64,000 nucleotides of DNA from Sulfidibacter corallicola (GCF_017498545.1 NZ_CP071793.1:868001-932000), one strand, 5' to 3'. Numbered from the stretch's first letter, positions 22,009-31,664 are shown. Program-made: numbers and translations. The notes: a model not told the origin generated them from the letters alone.

Positions 22009-24063
22009 TTAGCGCGAAGCCCCCCAACCCGAACGCCACTGAACCCCTGCGTAGTAGGTGCGGCCCCAGTCGATCCGGTGCTCGGCGTGGGCCTGGCCGC
22101 TGGCGGCCTCGATGGTTTCCTGATCGGTGACGTCCAGCAGGTTGCGCACGCCCAGTTGGAGGCGCAGGTCCCGCAGGCCGGTATCCCAGGTCAGGCCCGT
22201 GTGGAGCATGTGGAAGTCGTCCAGTTCGATTTTGCTGGGTTGCCCGGTCTCGCGATCGGTGAGGTAACCCTCGTGACGGCCCTGGTATTGGTGGAACAGG
22301 GCCAGGGACAACCGATCGGGCACCAGGTCGCGGTGGCACTCGAATCCCACCTGCCAGCTCCCGCTGAAGGGGGTGAGTTGCTGGTCCTCGGCCAGTTGAT
22401 CGCGGGTTTCCTCGCGGGTGAGCGAGAGCTTGCCGCGCCAACCGCTTCCGGTCAGTTCCGTGGCCAATTCGGCGCCACGGCTCTTGTAGCGCATCAGATT
22501 GATGTAGTGGCGCGTCAAGGTGCCGGGCTGATCGGGGTCCGGTGTCAGCGTGCTGAGCGTGATGCGGTCGTCGATATCGTTGAAGAAGGCATTGCCGGTG
22601 AGGCGCCATTCGTAACCGGCAGTCGACCCGGATCGCGCCATTTGCAGCCGCAGGTGGTGACCGCGTTCGGCCTCCAGGTCCTGGTTACCGTGAATGTGGT
22701 AGCGGACGGGACCGGCCGGCATGCTGAAGTCGAGGAACAGCTCCTTGAGCGATGGGCCCCGGAAGCCGCGGGCATAGGCGAAGCGGCCCTGCCAACGGTC
22801 GTCGGGCGAATAGAGGACATGGAGCGCCGGAGTGCTGGGCGCGTCGTAGGTTTCGTGATCGATGAGGCGCACCGCCGGTTGGATTTGCCAGGCGGGTGCG
22901 GGCTGCCAGCGCAATCCCGCGAAAAGCGCGCGGGTCTCGGTGGATTGGGCGCCGTCCAGAATGCGACCGCCTTCGCCCGATTCGCGCTCGAATTCCGCGC
23001 CCAACTGGACCTGCATCTTGGGCGACCAGGATCGACCGGTGGCCATGACGCGCACCAGTCGTTGCTCGAAGGCGTTGCGATCGAAGGCGCCACGGCCCGT
23101 GTAGGCGCTGCGTTCCCCGGTTTCCTGCGAGACCTCGGTCGTGGTTTTGTTGCGTTCGTAGTCGTTGTAGGCGACCAACGCGTCCAGGTAGATGTACCGC
23201 CCCAGGTCGCCGCGCAACCCGATGCTGTGGTCGCGGCGTGTCGTGCGATAGGCCGCGTCACGCGCGATTCCGTCGCTGAACTCGCCCTGGTCGGTCAGGG
23301 TCTCGTCAAAAAAATCTGCCGCGTATCGCAGGCGCAACGCGCCCAGATAGCGGGTGACGCGGGCTCCGGCGTGTTCTTGATCGCGTTCGGCCCATACCTG
23401 GCGCCGGCTTTCGTCGATCTGGCCGGATCCGTCGAATTGGTGGCCGCCGCCGTGAATGGCGATGTGCCAGTCACCCTTGCCGACGCCGGCCTCGACCCGT
23501 TGCACCTGTTCACCGGTGTCGCGGAACTGGCCGCTCAGCGCCACTTGCGGGGTCTGGCCGCGGGGTTCCGCGCTGATCAGGTTGATGACGCCGGCCAGGG
23601 CGTCGGTCCCGTAGTAGACCGAAACCGGACCTTCGATCATCTCCACCTGACGCACGCCGTTCAAATCGATCTGCTCCAGATCCAAGGTGCCGTTGAGCCG
23701 GCCGATCACGGGCACCCCGTCCCGCAGGATTTTCACGTTCTCGCCGGAGATCCCGTTGAGCGAGAGCCCGGTGCCGAACACCGTGTGCTGCTGCAAGCGC
23801 AGCGTCGGTTGCTGAATCAACAATTCGCGCAGCGTCAGCGAGGCCGTCCGACGTATGTGCGCTTCGTCCAGAACCTTGACCTCGTAGACCGAATCCTTGG
23901 CGCTTTCCGGTGAGAACTGGGCGGTCACCACCAGGTGCTCCTCGACCGCGGGGCCTTGGCGCGCCGGCTCCGACGATGCATCGACGACCGCCCGCTCCGA
24001 TCCGGGTTCGGCCGCCCATGCGAAAAAGGCCATCGTCGCGGCCATCGCAATCATCCACCTCAT
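22009..24063 (-). CDS. TonB-dependent outer-membrane receptor
   Basis: 684 residues with a signal peptide (MRWMIAMAATMAFFAWA) and a plug domain (about 65-185). The plug has DSVYEVKVLDEAHIRRT, LLIQQPTLRLQQHTVFGTGLSLNGISGENVKILRDGVP, and the VEMIEGPVSVYYGTDALAGVINLIS strand typical of receptors. A 22-strand barrel follows (AYARGFRGPSLKELF and similar), but the last residue is Arg rather than Phe/Trp. The start follows GGAGGTGGACC. It lies 128 bp downstream of ric on the same strand, so it may be co-transcribed from the box at 25008. The substrate is not readable. A metal ion needed for N-oxide enzymes is a reasonable guess, and a NosA/OprC-like copper receptor is one possibility. Confidence 0.93.
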   Translation of the reverse strand: MRWMIAMAATMAFFAWAAEPGSERAVVDASSEPARQGPAVEEHLVVTAQFSPESAKDSVYEVKVLDEAHIRRTASLTLRELLIQQPTLRLQQHTVFGTGLSLNGISGENVKILRDGVPVIGRLNGTLDLEQIDLNGVRQVEMIEGPVSVYYGTDALAGVINLISAEPRGQTPQVALSGQFRDTGEQVQRVEAGVGKGDWHIAIHGGGHQFDGSGQIDESRRQVWAERDQEHAGARVTRYLGALRLRYAADFFDETLTDQGEFSDGIARDAAYRTTRRDHSIGLRGDLGRYIYLDALVAYNDYERNKTTTEVSQETGERSAYTGRGAFDRNAFEQRLVRVMATGRSWSPKMQVQLGAEFERESGEGGRILDGAQSTETRALFAGLRWQPAPAWQIQPAVRLIDHETYDAPSTPALHVLYSPDDRWQGRFAYARGFRGPSLKELFLDFSMPAGPVRYHIHGNQDLEAERGHHLRLQMARSGSTAGYEWRLTGNAFFNDIDDRITLSTLTPDPDQPGTLTRHYINLMRYKSRGAELATELTGSGWRGKLSLTREETRDQLAEDQQLTPFSGSWQVGFECHRDLVPDRLSLALFHQYQGRHEGYLTDRETGQPSKIELDDFHMLHTGLTWDTGLRDLRLQLGVRNLLDVTDQETIEAASGQAHAEHRIDWGRTYYAGVQWRSGWGASR

Positions 24064-24191
24064 GGTCCACCTCCGTGACTCGCCCCCGGCGAGGGGGCCC
24101 GGTCGGCCGCGGCGGTTGCGAGACCGCGGCCGACACACGCTCGGACCGGTCGTGCCGGTTGCCGAGGCTGGGCCGTGCCGATGCGCCAAAA

Positions 24192-24944
24192 CTAGCTAGC
24201 GGCGTCGGCCAATTTCTCGAAAATGGGAAACAACACGTTGTTTTCCAGGTGGATATGGAGCATGAGGTCGCGCTCGAGCTCCTCCAGCAAGGCGTAGAGT
24301 GCACGGAAACTGGTGCAGGCGTCCGCGGGGGGCTGGAACTGGTTCGTGATCTTGCGGGCTTCGGCGATCATGTCGCCGGCCTCGTCGTGTTCGCGGCGCA
24401 TACACTGCATCGGCATGCGCGGATCCATGCCCAACATGCCGGGTCCGCGGCTTCCGGGTACCTCGCCCATCATGCGATGCATCAGCGGGAACAGGACCAT
24501 TTCCTCCTTGGCCATGTGGCTCGTCAGCTCGTCGGTCATCTCGATCACGATCTGACGGATCCGCAGGACTTCGGGGTGGCCTTCGCCGTGAACCCTGGCG
24601 ACTTTCTCGGAGAGGGTGCCCAGGCCGTCGAGCTGGTTGCGGTGCACCTCGTGAAAGCGGGTGAGGATGAATTCGATCAGTTCCATCGCCTGGTCATCGC
24701 CGAATCGAGGTAGGGTTTCGCCTTGGCGGCTCTCGGTGGTTTCCACTGCCGCCGTCATCGCCTCCACCAGCGATTGGGGGGTCATCTCCCGATCGGCCGC
24801 CACGGCTTCGAGGGTGCGACCGCCGCCGCAACAGAAATCCAGGTGATTCTGCAGGCACCAGTTGGCCAGAGCGGGGTAGTGCGCCACACAGTCGCCGAGA
24901 CGGGATTGGGCGGTGATGTCGGGGCGTTGCGAAGTGATGGGCAT
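24192..24944 (-). CDS. ric: Iron-sulfur cluster repair di-iron protein (Ric/YtfE/ScdA)
   Basis: 250 residues. The N-terminal DUF542 domain ends in the signature HLDFCCGGGRTLEAVA (about residues 33-49). A hemerythrin-like four-helix domain follows, with His/Glu ligands in FHEVHRNQL, HMAKEEMVLFPLMHRMM, CMRREHDEAGDMI and LMLHIHLENNVLFPIFEKL. A Met/Pro-rich insertion (about 160-180) lies between helices 2 and 3. Ric proteins restore NO- or peroxide-damaged Fe-S and di-iron centres, which fits its place beside a NO-producing NirS. It is preceded by an FNR-type box (25008-25023, 71 bp upstream) and is divergent from the nap operon. Confidence 0.95.
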   Translation of the reverse strand: MPITSQRPDITAQSRLGDCVAHYPALANWCLQNHLDFCCGGGRTLEAVAADREMTPQSLVEAMTAAVETTESRQGETLPRFGDDQAMELIEFILTRFHEVHRNQLDGLGTLSEKVARVHGEGHPEVLRIRQIVIEMTDELTSHMAKEEMVLFPLMHRMMGEVPGSRGPGMLGMDPRMPMQCMRREHDEAGDMIAEARKITNQFQPPADACTSFRALYALLEELERDLMLHIHLENNVLFPIFEKLADAAS

Positions 24945-25007
24945 GGGTCTCCTCCATGGACGGTTCGTAGGTTGGGGCCATCAAACCGCGGAACGCCCGG
25001 GGCCCAT

Positions 25008-25023
25008 TATGATTTGGGTCATA
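25008..25023. promoter_or_regulatory. FNR/DNR-like palindrome upstream of ric
   Basis: TATGATTTGGGTCATA, centred 71 bp before the ric start in the divergent ric-nap promoter region. Confidence 0.72.
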
Positions 25024-25066
25024 CGCGTGGTGAGATCGGGGCCTGCAGGGGTGGGGAGGCGGAGCG

Positions 25067-25082
25067 TATGACGGGGATCATA
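25067..25082. promoter_or_regulatory. FNR/DNR-like palindrome upstream of the nap operon
   Basis: TATGACGGGGATCATA, extended to GTAT..ATAC at 25066-25083, 59 bp from the ric box and centred 155 bp before napD. The long leader to napD (25083-25229) is AT-rich. Confidence 0.72.
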
Positions 25083-25229
25083 CAGGTCGAGAGGAAATGA
25101 GCGCACCATAGTCAATGGTCGCTTCGAGTAATTTTTTGAAAACTGAAAATTGGCACGAAAACTGAAACCGTAGGGCCCCAGAATCAGCGAAACAGTCCTA
25201 CAAAAAACACCTTATCGGAGAGGCTGAAC

Positions 25230-25475
25230 ATGCCCATCAAGAGTTACCTTGCGTTTCCAAAACCGGGCCGTTACCCCCACATGCTTTCCGCGCTCGAACA
25301 GTGTGACGGGCTCGAACTTTACCCCTCCGAAAACCGCGAGCTGGCCGTGGTCGTGACCGACAGCGCCACTTCCGAGCAAGAACAATCCTTGGAAACGGAG
25401 CTCGCGGGAATCGAGGACATTCAGTGTCTGGCAATGGTTTTCGGTCATGCCGAACCCACTTCGATGGAAGTTTGA
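25230..25475 (+). CDS. napD: NapD-like chaperone for periplasmic nitrate reductase
   Basis: 81 residues with the ferredoxin-like beta-alpha-beta fold of NapD: MPIKSYLAFPKPGRYPHMLSALEQCDGLELYPSE, then ELAVVVTDSATSEQEQSLETELAGIEDIQCLAMVFGHAE. The ending VFGHAE corresponds to the VYHHxE end of NapD. NapD binds the twin-arginine signal of NapA and delays export until the molybdenum cofactor is inserted. It is the first gene of the operon, 15 bp before napA, with GGAGAGG upstream. Sequence divergence is high, so the call rests on size, ending and position. Confidence 0.85.
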   Translation: MPIKSYLAFPKPGRYPHMLSALEQCDGLELYPSENRELAVVVTDSATSEQEQSLETELAGIEDIQCLAMVFGHAEPTSMEV

Positions 25476-25490
25476 AAGGAGAGCGGGGAT

Positions 25491-27800
25491 ATGGTCTCAA
25501 GACGTTTATTTATCAAGCAGGTAGCGGTCGGTTCGGCCGTTGCCGCAGCGAAATTACTGGTTCCCGGGGTGATGTTCGCCCCGGCCCTGGCATCTGCCGA
25601 AGCCGCGGAACTGGCTTGGCATAAAACGCCCTGTCGCTTTTGCGGGGTGGGTTGCGGCCTGTTGGTGGGCGTCGCCGGCGGACGCGCCGTCGCGGTCAAG
25701 GGCGATCCGGCTTCCCCGGTCAACAAAGGCCTTTGCTGCGTCAAGGGCTACCACTCGGTTCAGGCCCTGTACGGCAAGGATCGCCTGACCTCGGCCCAGA
25801 TGCGCAAAAACGGAAAGCTGGTGGACGTGCCCCTCACCGAGGCCCTGGACGCGATCGCCGAGCGCATGAAATCCACCATCGCCGAGCACGGCAAGGACAG
25901 CGTCGCCATGTATGGTTCCGGTCAATGGACCATCCCCGACGGCTACGTCGCCAGCAAGCTGTTCAAGGGTTGCATCGGGACCAACAACGTAGAGGCCAAC
26001 GCCCGCCTCTGTATGGCGAGTGCCGTGACGGGTTTCCTCACCACCTTCGGTCTCGACGAGCCGATGGGCTGCTACGAAGATATCGACCACGCCGACGTCT
26101 TCGTGCTCTGGGGCAACAACATGGCCGAGATGCACCCGGTCCTGTTCTCGCGCCTGTTGGAACGCCGCCAGCGGAATCCCAAAACGTTGATTATCGACCT
26201 GGGAACACGAACGACGCGAACCAGTTACGCCGCGGACAAGGCGATTCTTTTCGAGCCGCAGACCGATTTGGCGATGGCCAACTGCATCGCCTACGAAATC
26301 GTCAAGCAAGGCCGCGTCAATCGCGATTTCGTCAAGAAACACGTGGCGTTCAAAAAGGGCAAGACCGACATCGGTTACGGCCTCGAGGAAAAGTTCGCGT
26401 TCAAGGACCAGGCGACGCCGGCCAATTGGGACGACTACCGCGCCTTTCTCGAGGATTACACGCCCGAGAAAACGTCTGCGGTCAGCGGTGTGTCTGTGGC
26501 GGATCTGCGCTACCTGGCTTCGCTCTACGCCGACCCCAATCGCAAGGTCGTGTCCTTCTGGTGTATGGGCATGAACCAGCACACTCGCGGTACCTGGATC
26601 AACAACCTGGTCTACAACATCCACCTCTTGGTCGGCAAGATCAGCCAGCCCGGCAACGGTCCCTTCTCGCTCACCGGCCAGCCGAGTGCCTGCGGAACAG
26701 TCCGCGAAGTGGGGACTCTCACCCACAAATTGCCGCACGGCGTGGTCATGAACGAGAAGCACCGCAAGAAGGCGGCGGAGATTTGGAACGTTCCGGTGGA
26801 GAATATCTCCCCCAAACCTTCGAATCACACGGTCGCGATGTTCCGCGCCCTCGACCGAGGCGACATTCGCTTCATGTGGATCCAGGTCACCAACCCGATG
26901 GTCACCATGCCCAAGCTGCGTCGGTATCGCGAGGGAGCCAAGAAAGAGGGGCGCTTCATCGTGGTGTCCGACGTATACCCGACACCCACCACCGACATCG
27001 CCGACGTGATCCTGCCCTCGGCCATGTGGATCGAACGGGAAGGCATGTACGGCAACTCGGAGCGCCGTACCCAGCATTTCAATCAATTGGTGGATCCGCC
27101 GGGTGAAGCGATGAGCGACACCCTGCAACTCATCGAGGTGGCGCGCCGCTTGGGCTACGCCGACAAGTTCCCCCAGAACGAGGAAACCCACATCCGGGAA
27201 ATCTGGGAAGAGTACACCCGCTTCCACGCCGGCCCCAAACACGGCATGGCACCCTACGAACTGCTCAAGAAACGATCCGGTGTGCTGTGGCCCTTCCACG
27301 AGGGCAAGGAAACCAAGTGGCGCTATCACGCCAAGACCGATCCGGCCGCTTCCGGCGACAGCTTCGACTTCTACGGCAAGCCCGACCACCGTGCCTGGAT
27401 CTGGTTGCGTCCCTACGAAGCCGCGCCCGAAATCCCGGATCGCGAGTATCCCTTCTGGCTCTGCACCGGTCGCGTCCTGGAGCACTGGCACACCGGCAGT
27501 ATGACGCGTCGCGTCCCGGTCCTGCATCGGGCCATGCCGGCCGCCTACGCCGAGCTGCATCCCGACGACGCGGCCCGATTGGGAGTTCGCAACGGCGACA
27601 AGGTGCGCATCGTCAGTCGCCGCGGTCAACTGGAACTCGTCGTGGCCATCGATCAGCGCGGCCGGCCGGTTCGAGGCCACGTGTTCGTGCCGTTTTTCGA
27701 CGAAAGCCTGTTGATCAACGAGGTCACGCTGGACGCCTACTGCCCGATCTCGAAACAGCCGGATTACAAGAAATGCGCGGTTAAATTGGAGCGGGTATGA
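25491..27800 (+). CDS. napA: Periplasmic nitrate reductase catalytic subunit
   Basis: 769 residues. The Tat signal [20 protein letters not shown] is followed by the [4Fe-4S] motif (CRFCGVGCG, with the fourth Cys in NKGLCCVKG), then the bis-MGD molybdopterin domains. The probable Mo-ligand Cys is in ARLCMASAV, followed by [31 protein letters not shown]. The C-terminal cofactor-binding domain ([40 protein letters not shown]) is complete. Length and motifs match NapA rather than assimilatory NasA or formate dehydrogenase. It reduces nitrate to nitrite in the periplasm. Its stop overlaps the next start by 4 bp (ATGA). Confidence 0.97.
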   Translation: MVSRRLFIKQVAVGSAVAAAKLLVPGVMFAPALASAEAAELAWHKTPCRFCGVGCGLLVGVAGGRAVAVKGDPASPVNKGLCCVKGYHSVQALYGKDRLTSAQMRKNGKLVDVPLTEALDAIAERMKSTIAEHGKDSVAMYGSGQWTIPDGYVASKLFKGCIGTNNVEANARLCMASAVTGFLTTFGLDEPMGCYEDIDHADVFVLWGNNMAEMHPVLFSRLLERRQRNPKTLIIDLGTRTTRTSYAADKAILFEPQTDLAMANCIAYEIVKQGRVNRDFVKKHVAFKKGKTDIGYGLEEKFAFKDQATPANWDDYRAFLEDYTPEKTSAVSGVSVADLRYLASLYADPNRKVVSFWCMGMNQHTRGTWINNLVYNIHLLVGKISQPGNGPFSLTGQPSACGTVREVGTLTHKLPHGVVMNEKHRKKAAEIWNVPVENISPKPSNHTVAMFRALDRGDIRFMWIQVTNPMVTMPKLRRYREGAKKEGRFIVVSDVYPTPTTDIADVILPSAMWIEREGMYGNSERRTQHFNQLVDPPGEAMSDTLQLIEVARRLGYADKFPQNEETHIREIWEEYTRFHAGPKHGMAPYELLKKRSGVLWPFHEGKETKWRYHAKTDPAASGDSFDFYGKPDHRAWIWLRPYEAAPEIPDREYPFWLCTGRVLEHWHTGSMTRRVPVLHRAMPAAYAELHPDDAARLGVRNGDKVRIVSRRGQLELVVAIDQRGRPVRGHVFVPFFDESLLINEVTLDAYCPISKQPDYKKCAVKLERV

Positions 27801-28483
27801 ACCATCCAGAAAAACCCCAGATGAAGTATGGGTTGATCGCGATGTTGGTGATCCTCATGGTTGCCGCGGTCGTGATCATCGGCAAATCGTTCAGCGAGGG
27901 TCAGGAGTTCGCCGAGACGCAATGGCAGTCCCAGGCCGACCCGGCCAAGACCGAGCAACCGATCCTCAGCGAGGCCGGCGTCTTCGAGGGGCGCGATCAG
28001 CGCGCCCGGTTCGTGGACCTGACCCAACGGGGTACGCGAACCCTGGCGGATTACTACGACCGGCGGGCCTACCCGGGCGCGCCGCCCTCCATCCCCCACG
28101 AGGTCAGTTCCGACATGCAGACCGATTTCAACGCCTGTCAGGCCTGTCACGCCAAAGGGGGCTTCGCGCCGGTGTTCGGAACCTACGCACCCGTGACCCC
28201 GCACGCGGAGTACCAAAACTGTCGTCAGTGCCACGTGCCCCAAACCGATCGGCCGCTCTTCGCCGAAACCAACTGGCAGGCCCAGGACCCGCCGTCGTTG
28301 GGCCGTGCCGCCCTGCCCGGCGGTCCGCCGCCGATCCCGCACCAACTCCAGATGCGCGAGAACTGCAGTGCCTGTCACGCGGGGCCCTCCGCCCCGGCCG
28401 AGATTCGAACCAGCCATCCGGAGCGGCTCTACTGTCGTCAATGTCACGTGCCCGCCACAACCGAGACGCCCTTCACCCGCTGA
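27797..28483 (+). CDS. napB: NapB-like cytochrome c with four heme motifs (duplicated)
   Basis: 228 residues. An N-terminal membrane anchor or uncleaved signal ([19 protein letters not shown]) is followed by four CxxCH motifs: CQACH, CRQCH, CSACH and CRQCH. NapB normally has two hemes. Here the NapB pattern (IPH..., C..CH, then CxQCHVPQ and an acidic FAETNW tail) occurs at about residues 95-160 and again, shortened, at 175-228, where it reads [15 protein letters not shown] and [14 protein letters not shown]. This suggests an internal duplication. It would donate electrons to NapA. It is translationally coupled to napA. Confidence 0.87.
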   Translation: MNHPEKPQMKYGLIAMLVILMVAAVVIIGKSFSEGQEFAETQWQSQADPAKTEQPILSEAGVFEGRDQRARFVDLTQRGTRTLADYYDRRAYPGAPPSIPHEVSSDMQTDFNACQACHAKGGFAPVFGTYAPVTPHAEYQNCRQCHVPQTDRPLFAETNWQAQDPPSLGRAALPGGPPPIPHQLQMRENCSACHAGPSAPAEIRTSHPERLYCRQCHVPATTETPFTR

Positions 28484-28512
28484 TGTCGCGGACCGAACGA
28501 TAGGAACACCTC

Positions 28513-29214
28513 ATGCCACATGAATTCTTCGTCCCGTCGATTCCCCACCATCGCCGGCGCCGAGCGACCTCGCTGTGGGCGATTTCCCTGCTGCTGCTGA
28601 CGGTGTCGACCGGCTGTGTCGACCTGGACCCGCCGCACCCCAGTCGCGTCAAGGACACCATCGCCGCCAACGAGGGACACGCCGAGGAGCCCGAAGCGGC
28701 GCACCTGATCGCCGATGTGACGCGCGTTCCGGTCAGCCTGCCGGGGTCCGTCTCGCCCGAGGACTACTTTGTCGAGACCCGCGCCGATCAACTGATGCAC
28801 GCGCCCTGCGCCCAATGCCACAGCGATGCGATCCCGCTCGAAAACGAGCCGAAGGCCCACTGGGACATCGAGCTCCAACACGCAGGTAGCGACACCATGA
28901 CCTGTACGACCTGCCACGACCCCGACAAGCACATGGAATCGCTGGCCTACCTGAAGGGGGGCGAGGTTCCCTTCGACCACAGTTACCGGCTCTGCGGCCA
29001 GTGCCACTTCGAGCAGTTGCGCGATTGGGACGGTGGTTCCCACGGCAAGCGCGTGGCGGCCTGGGCCGGAGATCGCATCGTGCGCAACTGCACCGGCTGT
29101 CACGATCCTCACCGTCCCGCCTTCCCCAAACGGTGGCCGGTCCACAATCCGTCTCCCACGGAAACGCGGCTGATGGACGGGGACGGGCACGACAAGGAGT
29201 CGAGCCATGAGTAA
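28513..29214 (+). CDS. Tetraheme cytochrome c, probable lipoprotein
   Basis: 233 residues. The N-terminus has basic residues (HHRRRRAT), a hydrophobic core (LWAISLLLLTVS) and a lipobox-like STGC, so it is probably membrane-anchored. Four heme-binding motifs follow (CAQCH, CTTCH, CGQCH, CTGCH), with extra His residues (HWDIELQHAGS, FDHSYRL, GGSHGKR) as likely distal ligands. The pattern resembles the NrfB/cytochrome c3-like carriers found with NrfC/NrfD modules, but no close family was recognised. It lies 29 bp after the NapB-like gene and overlaps the next gene by 8 bp. It probably passes electrons between the NrfC-like protein and the NapB-like protein. Confidence 0.85.
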   Translation: MPHEFFVPSIPHHRRRRATSLWAISLLLLTVSTGCVDLDPPHPSRVKDTIAANEGHAEEPEAAHLIADVTRVPVSLPGSVSPEDYFVETRADQLMHAPCAQCHSDAIPLENEPKAHWDIELQHAGSDTMTCTTCHDPDKHMESLAYLKGGEVPFDHSYRLCGQCHFEQLRDWDGGSHGKRVAAWAGDRIVRNCTGCHDPHRPAFPKRWPVHNPSPTETRLMDGDGHDKESSHE

Positions 29215-30244
29215 TCGCGAGAAGATCGCCGAAAAGGTGCGTCAGTGGCTGAAGCCCGCCGACCGGCGCCGCTTGCGGCGCGACGACGGCGGTGCGGACA
29301 CCCGCTTCGCCGAAGGTGCCGATGCCGTGATGAACAAGCGCCTCGACCGCCGTCAGGCGCTCAAGGCCATGGTCACCGGCGCGGCCGCCGGCGCCGCCGT
29401 GGTGCAGACGGCCTGCTCGCCGCTCGGTGGCGGTTCGGAAAAGGCCCAACTCAACTGGGAAGAGTACTTCAAGAAAAACTACCGGCTGATGACGGACGAG
29501 GAGCGGGCCGCCACGGTCACCCGCCTCGAACGCCTGAGCAAACTGGAACAGAACGCCGATCCGCACATCCAGACCACGCCGCCGCAGAAGGGCGTGCTCT
29601 TCGGCTACGCCTTCAACATCTCCAAATGCCAGGGTTACATGGACTGCGTCAAGGCCTGCATCGAGGAAAACAACCTGGATCGCGGTTCCAACATGCAGTA
29701 CATCCGCATCTTCGAGATCGAGAACGGCCAGGACGGGCTGGCCTCCGCCAACGGCGACTTCTACCACGAGGTGCCGGCGGAGGGACACTACTACCTGGGC
29801 ACCCAGTGCTTTCACTGCGAAAACCCGCCCTGTGTCAAGGTTTGTCCGGTGGGCGCCACCTGGAAGGAAGACGACGGCATCGTGGTCGTCGATTACGACT
29901 GGTGCATCGGCTGTCGCTACTGCGAAGCGGCCTGTCCCTACTTCGGCCGTCGCTTCAATTGGAGCACCCCCCAGATCCCGGCCGACGAAGTCAACCAGGA
30001 GCAGCATTACCTCGGCAACCGGCCGCGCAAGAAGGGGGTCATGGAGAAATGCACCTTCTGCGTGCAGCGGACCCGCAAGGGCAAGTTGCCCGCCTGTGTG
30101 GAGGCTTGCCCCACCGGGGCGCGCGTGTTCGGGAACCTGCTCGATCCCGACAGCGAGATTCGCTACGTGCTGGCCAACAAGAAGGTGTTCCGCCTCAAAG
30201 AGGAACTGGGCACCGAACCCAAGTTTTGGTACTTCACCGATTGA
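29207..30244 (+). CDS. NrfC/DsrO-like tetra-[4Fe-4S] ferredoxin, Tat-exported
   Basis: 345 residues. A twin-arginine motif (RRQALKAM, near residue 48) precedes an Ala-rich stretch ending in lipobox-like QTAC, so the protein is probably exported folded. Four ferredoxin cluster segments follow: CQGYMDCVKACIEEN, CFHCENPPCVKVCP, CIGCRYCEAACPYFGRRFNW and CTFCVQRTRKGKLPACVEACPTG. In the first cluster the second Cys position is Tyr. It belongs with the iron-sulfur subunits of membrane quinol-oxidising modules (NrfC, DsrO, HmeA, PsrB-like). The start is chosen at the ATG after AAGGAGTCGAGCC, overlapping the upstream stop. Confidence 0.9.
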   Translation: MSNREKIAEKVRQWLKPADRRRLRRDDGGADTRFAEGADAVMNKRLDRRQALKAMVTGAAAGAAVVQTACSPLGGGSEKAQLNWEEYFKKNYRLMTDEERAATVTRLERLSKLEQNADPHIQTTPPQKGVLFGYAFNISKCQGYMDCVKACIEENNLDRGSNMQYIRIFEIENGQDGLASANGDFYHEVPAEGHYYLGTQCFHCENPPCVKVCPVGATWKEDDGIVVVDYDWCIGCRYCEAACPYFGRRFNWSTPQIPADEVNQEQHYLGNRPRKKGVMEKCTFCVQRTRKGKLPACVEACPTGARVFGNLLDPDSEIRYVLANKKVFRLKEELGTEPKFWYFTD

Positions 30245-30253
30245 GGAGCCACC

Positions 30254-31492
30254 ATGTCCAAGCCGAATCCGATTCATTTTTTCAAGGATGCGTTCGTCAC
30301 GGCCACCAGCGGCAGTTTGCGCTACCACCTCTGGATGGGCTGCCTCACCTTCCTGATGATCCTGGGCAGTTACGCCTACTGGGTGCAGTTACGCGAAGGG
30401 CTGGTGGTCACCGGAATGACCGATCACGTGAGCTGGGGCATGTACATCTCCAACTTCACCTTTCTGGTGGGGTTGGCGGCCGCGGCGGTGATGTTGGTGT
30501 TGCCCACCTACATTCTGGACGACGTCGATTTCGGGCGTGCCGTCCTGATCGGCGAGGGGGTCGCGGTCTCGGCCCTGGTCATGTGCCTCGCATTCGTGAC
30601 GGTGGACCTCGGCGGTCCCCATCGCGCCTGGCACCTGATCCCCAAGCTGGGCTACTTCAACTGGCCCCAGTCGCTGCTGACCTGGGACGTCCTGGTCCTC
30701 AACGGCTACCTGGCCCTCAACCTCCTGATTCCCTTCTACATCCTCTACAGCCACTACAAGGGCGAAAAGCCCGATAAGCGCAAATACCTGCCGTTCGTGG
30801 TGTTGTCCGTCTTCTGGGCGGTCGGTATCCACCTCGTGACCGCCTTTCTGTACGCCGGTCTGCCGGCCCGTCCCTTCTGGCACAACGCCCTGCTGGGGCC
30901 GCGCTTCCTGGCCTCGGCCTTCGCCGCCGGTCCGGGCTTCATCATCCTCGTCCTGGGCGTGATCCACACCCAGACGGCCTACACCATTCGCTCGGTCATT
31001 TTCGACAAGTTGGCGATGATCACCACGGTCGCGGCCCAAATCAACCTGGTCATGCTGGGTTCCGAGCTGTTCGTCGAGTTCTACCATCCCACCGAGCACG
31101 CCGAGAGCGCCATGTACCTGTTCTTCGGACTGGACGGTCACGACGCGCTGGTGCCATGGATTCGCACCGCGATCGTGCTCAACGTGGTGGCGACGGTGGT
31201 GCTCAGCCTGCATCCGCTGCGGCGACGGCGACCGATTCTGCTGGCCTCCTGTGCCCTGCTCTTCCTGGCGATCTGGATCGAGAAGGGGATGGGCATGGTC
31301 GTGCCGGGCTTCATTCCCGGTCCGTTGGGCGACGTGGTGGATTACAGTCCCACCTGGGTCGAGATCTGGATCACCGGCGGCATCTGGGCGATGGGGTTCT
31401 TTTTCTTGTCGGCCCTGACCAAGGTGGCGATCGAGATCGAAACGGGTCGCATGGTTCACGTGAGTGCCCGCAAGGGCGGGGAGGACGCCTAG
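30254..31492 (+). CDS. NrfD/DsrP-like membrane quinol oxidoreductase subunit
   Basis: 412 residues with about ten hydrophobic helices. MCLAFVTVDLGGPHRAWHLI, GYFNWPQSLLTWDVLVLNGYLALN, AGLPARPFWHNALLGPRFLASAFAAGP and the late IEKGMGMVVPGFIPGPLG are hallmarks of the DsrP/HmeB subgroup of the NrfD (PF03916) family. The family exchanges electrons between the quinone pool and a periplasmic ferredoxin partner. It is the last gene of the nap operon, 9 bp after the NrfC-like gene. As no napC or napGH is present, this pair is the likely quinol dehydrogenase for nitrate reduction. Confidence 0.93.
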   Translation: MSKPNPIHFFKDAFVTATSGSLRYHLWMGCLTFLMILGSYAYWVQLREGLVVTGMTDHVSWGMYISNFTFLVGLAAAAVMLVLPTYILDDVDFGRAVLIGEGVAVSALVMCLAFVTVDLGGPHRAWHLIPKLGYFNWPQSLLTWDVLVLNGYLALNLLIPFYILYSHYKGEKPDKRKYLPFVVLSVFWAVGIHLVTAFLYAGLPARPFWHNALLGPRFLASAFAAGPGFIILVLGVIHTQTAYTIRSVIFDKLAMITTVAAQINLVMLGSELFVEFYHPTEHAESAMYLFFGLDGHDALVPWIRTAIVLNVVATVVLSLHPLRRRRPILLASCALLFLAIWIEKGMGMVVPGFIPGPLGDVVDYSPTWVEIWITGGIWAMGFFFLSALTKVAIEIETGRMVHVSARKGGEDA

Positions 31493-31664
31493 GCGGTGCC
31501 CATCCAGGCATGGCTCGGTCGAAACCGTCTAGCCGGTTCGGCTGGATGGACACGCTGCCAGGTGTCAGCGACCCCCTCGTTTCTAAGAAGGTAGCTGAAA
31601 CCCGATGGCTGGCGGTGGAGAACGGTCGGCACTGGAAACCCGGTCGTACGTTCGAAGAATCCCT

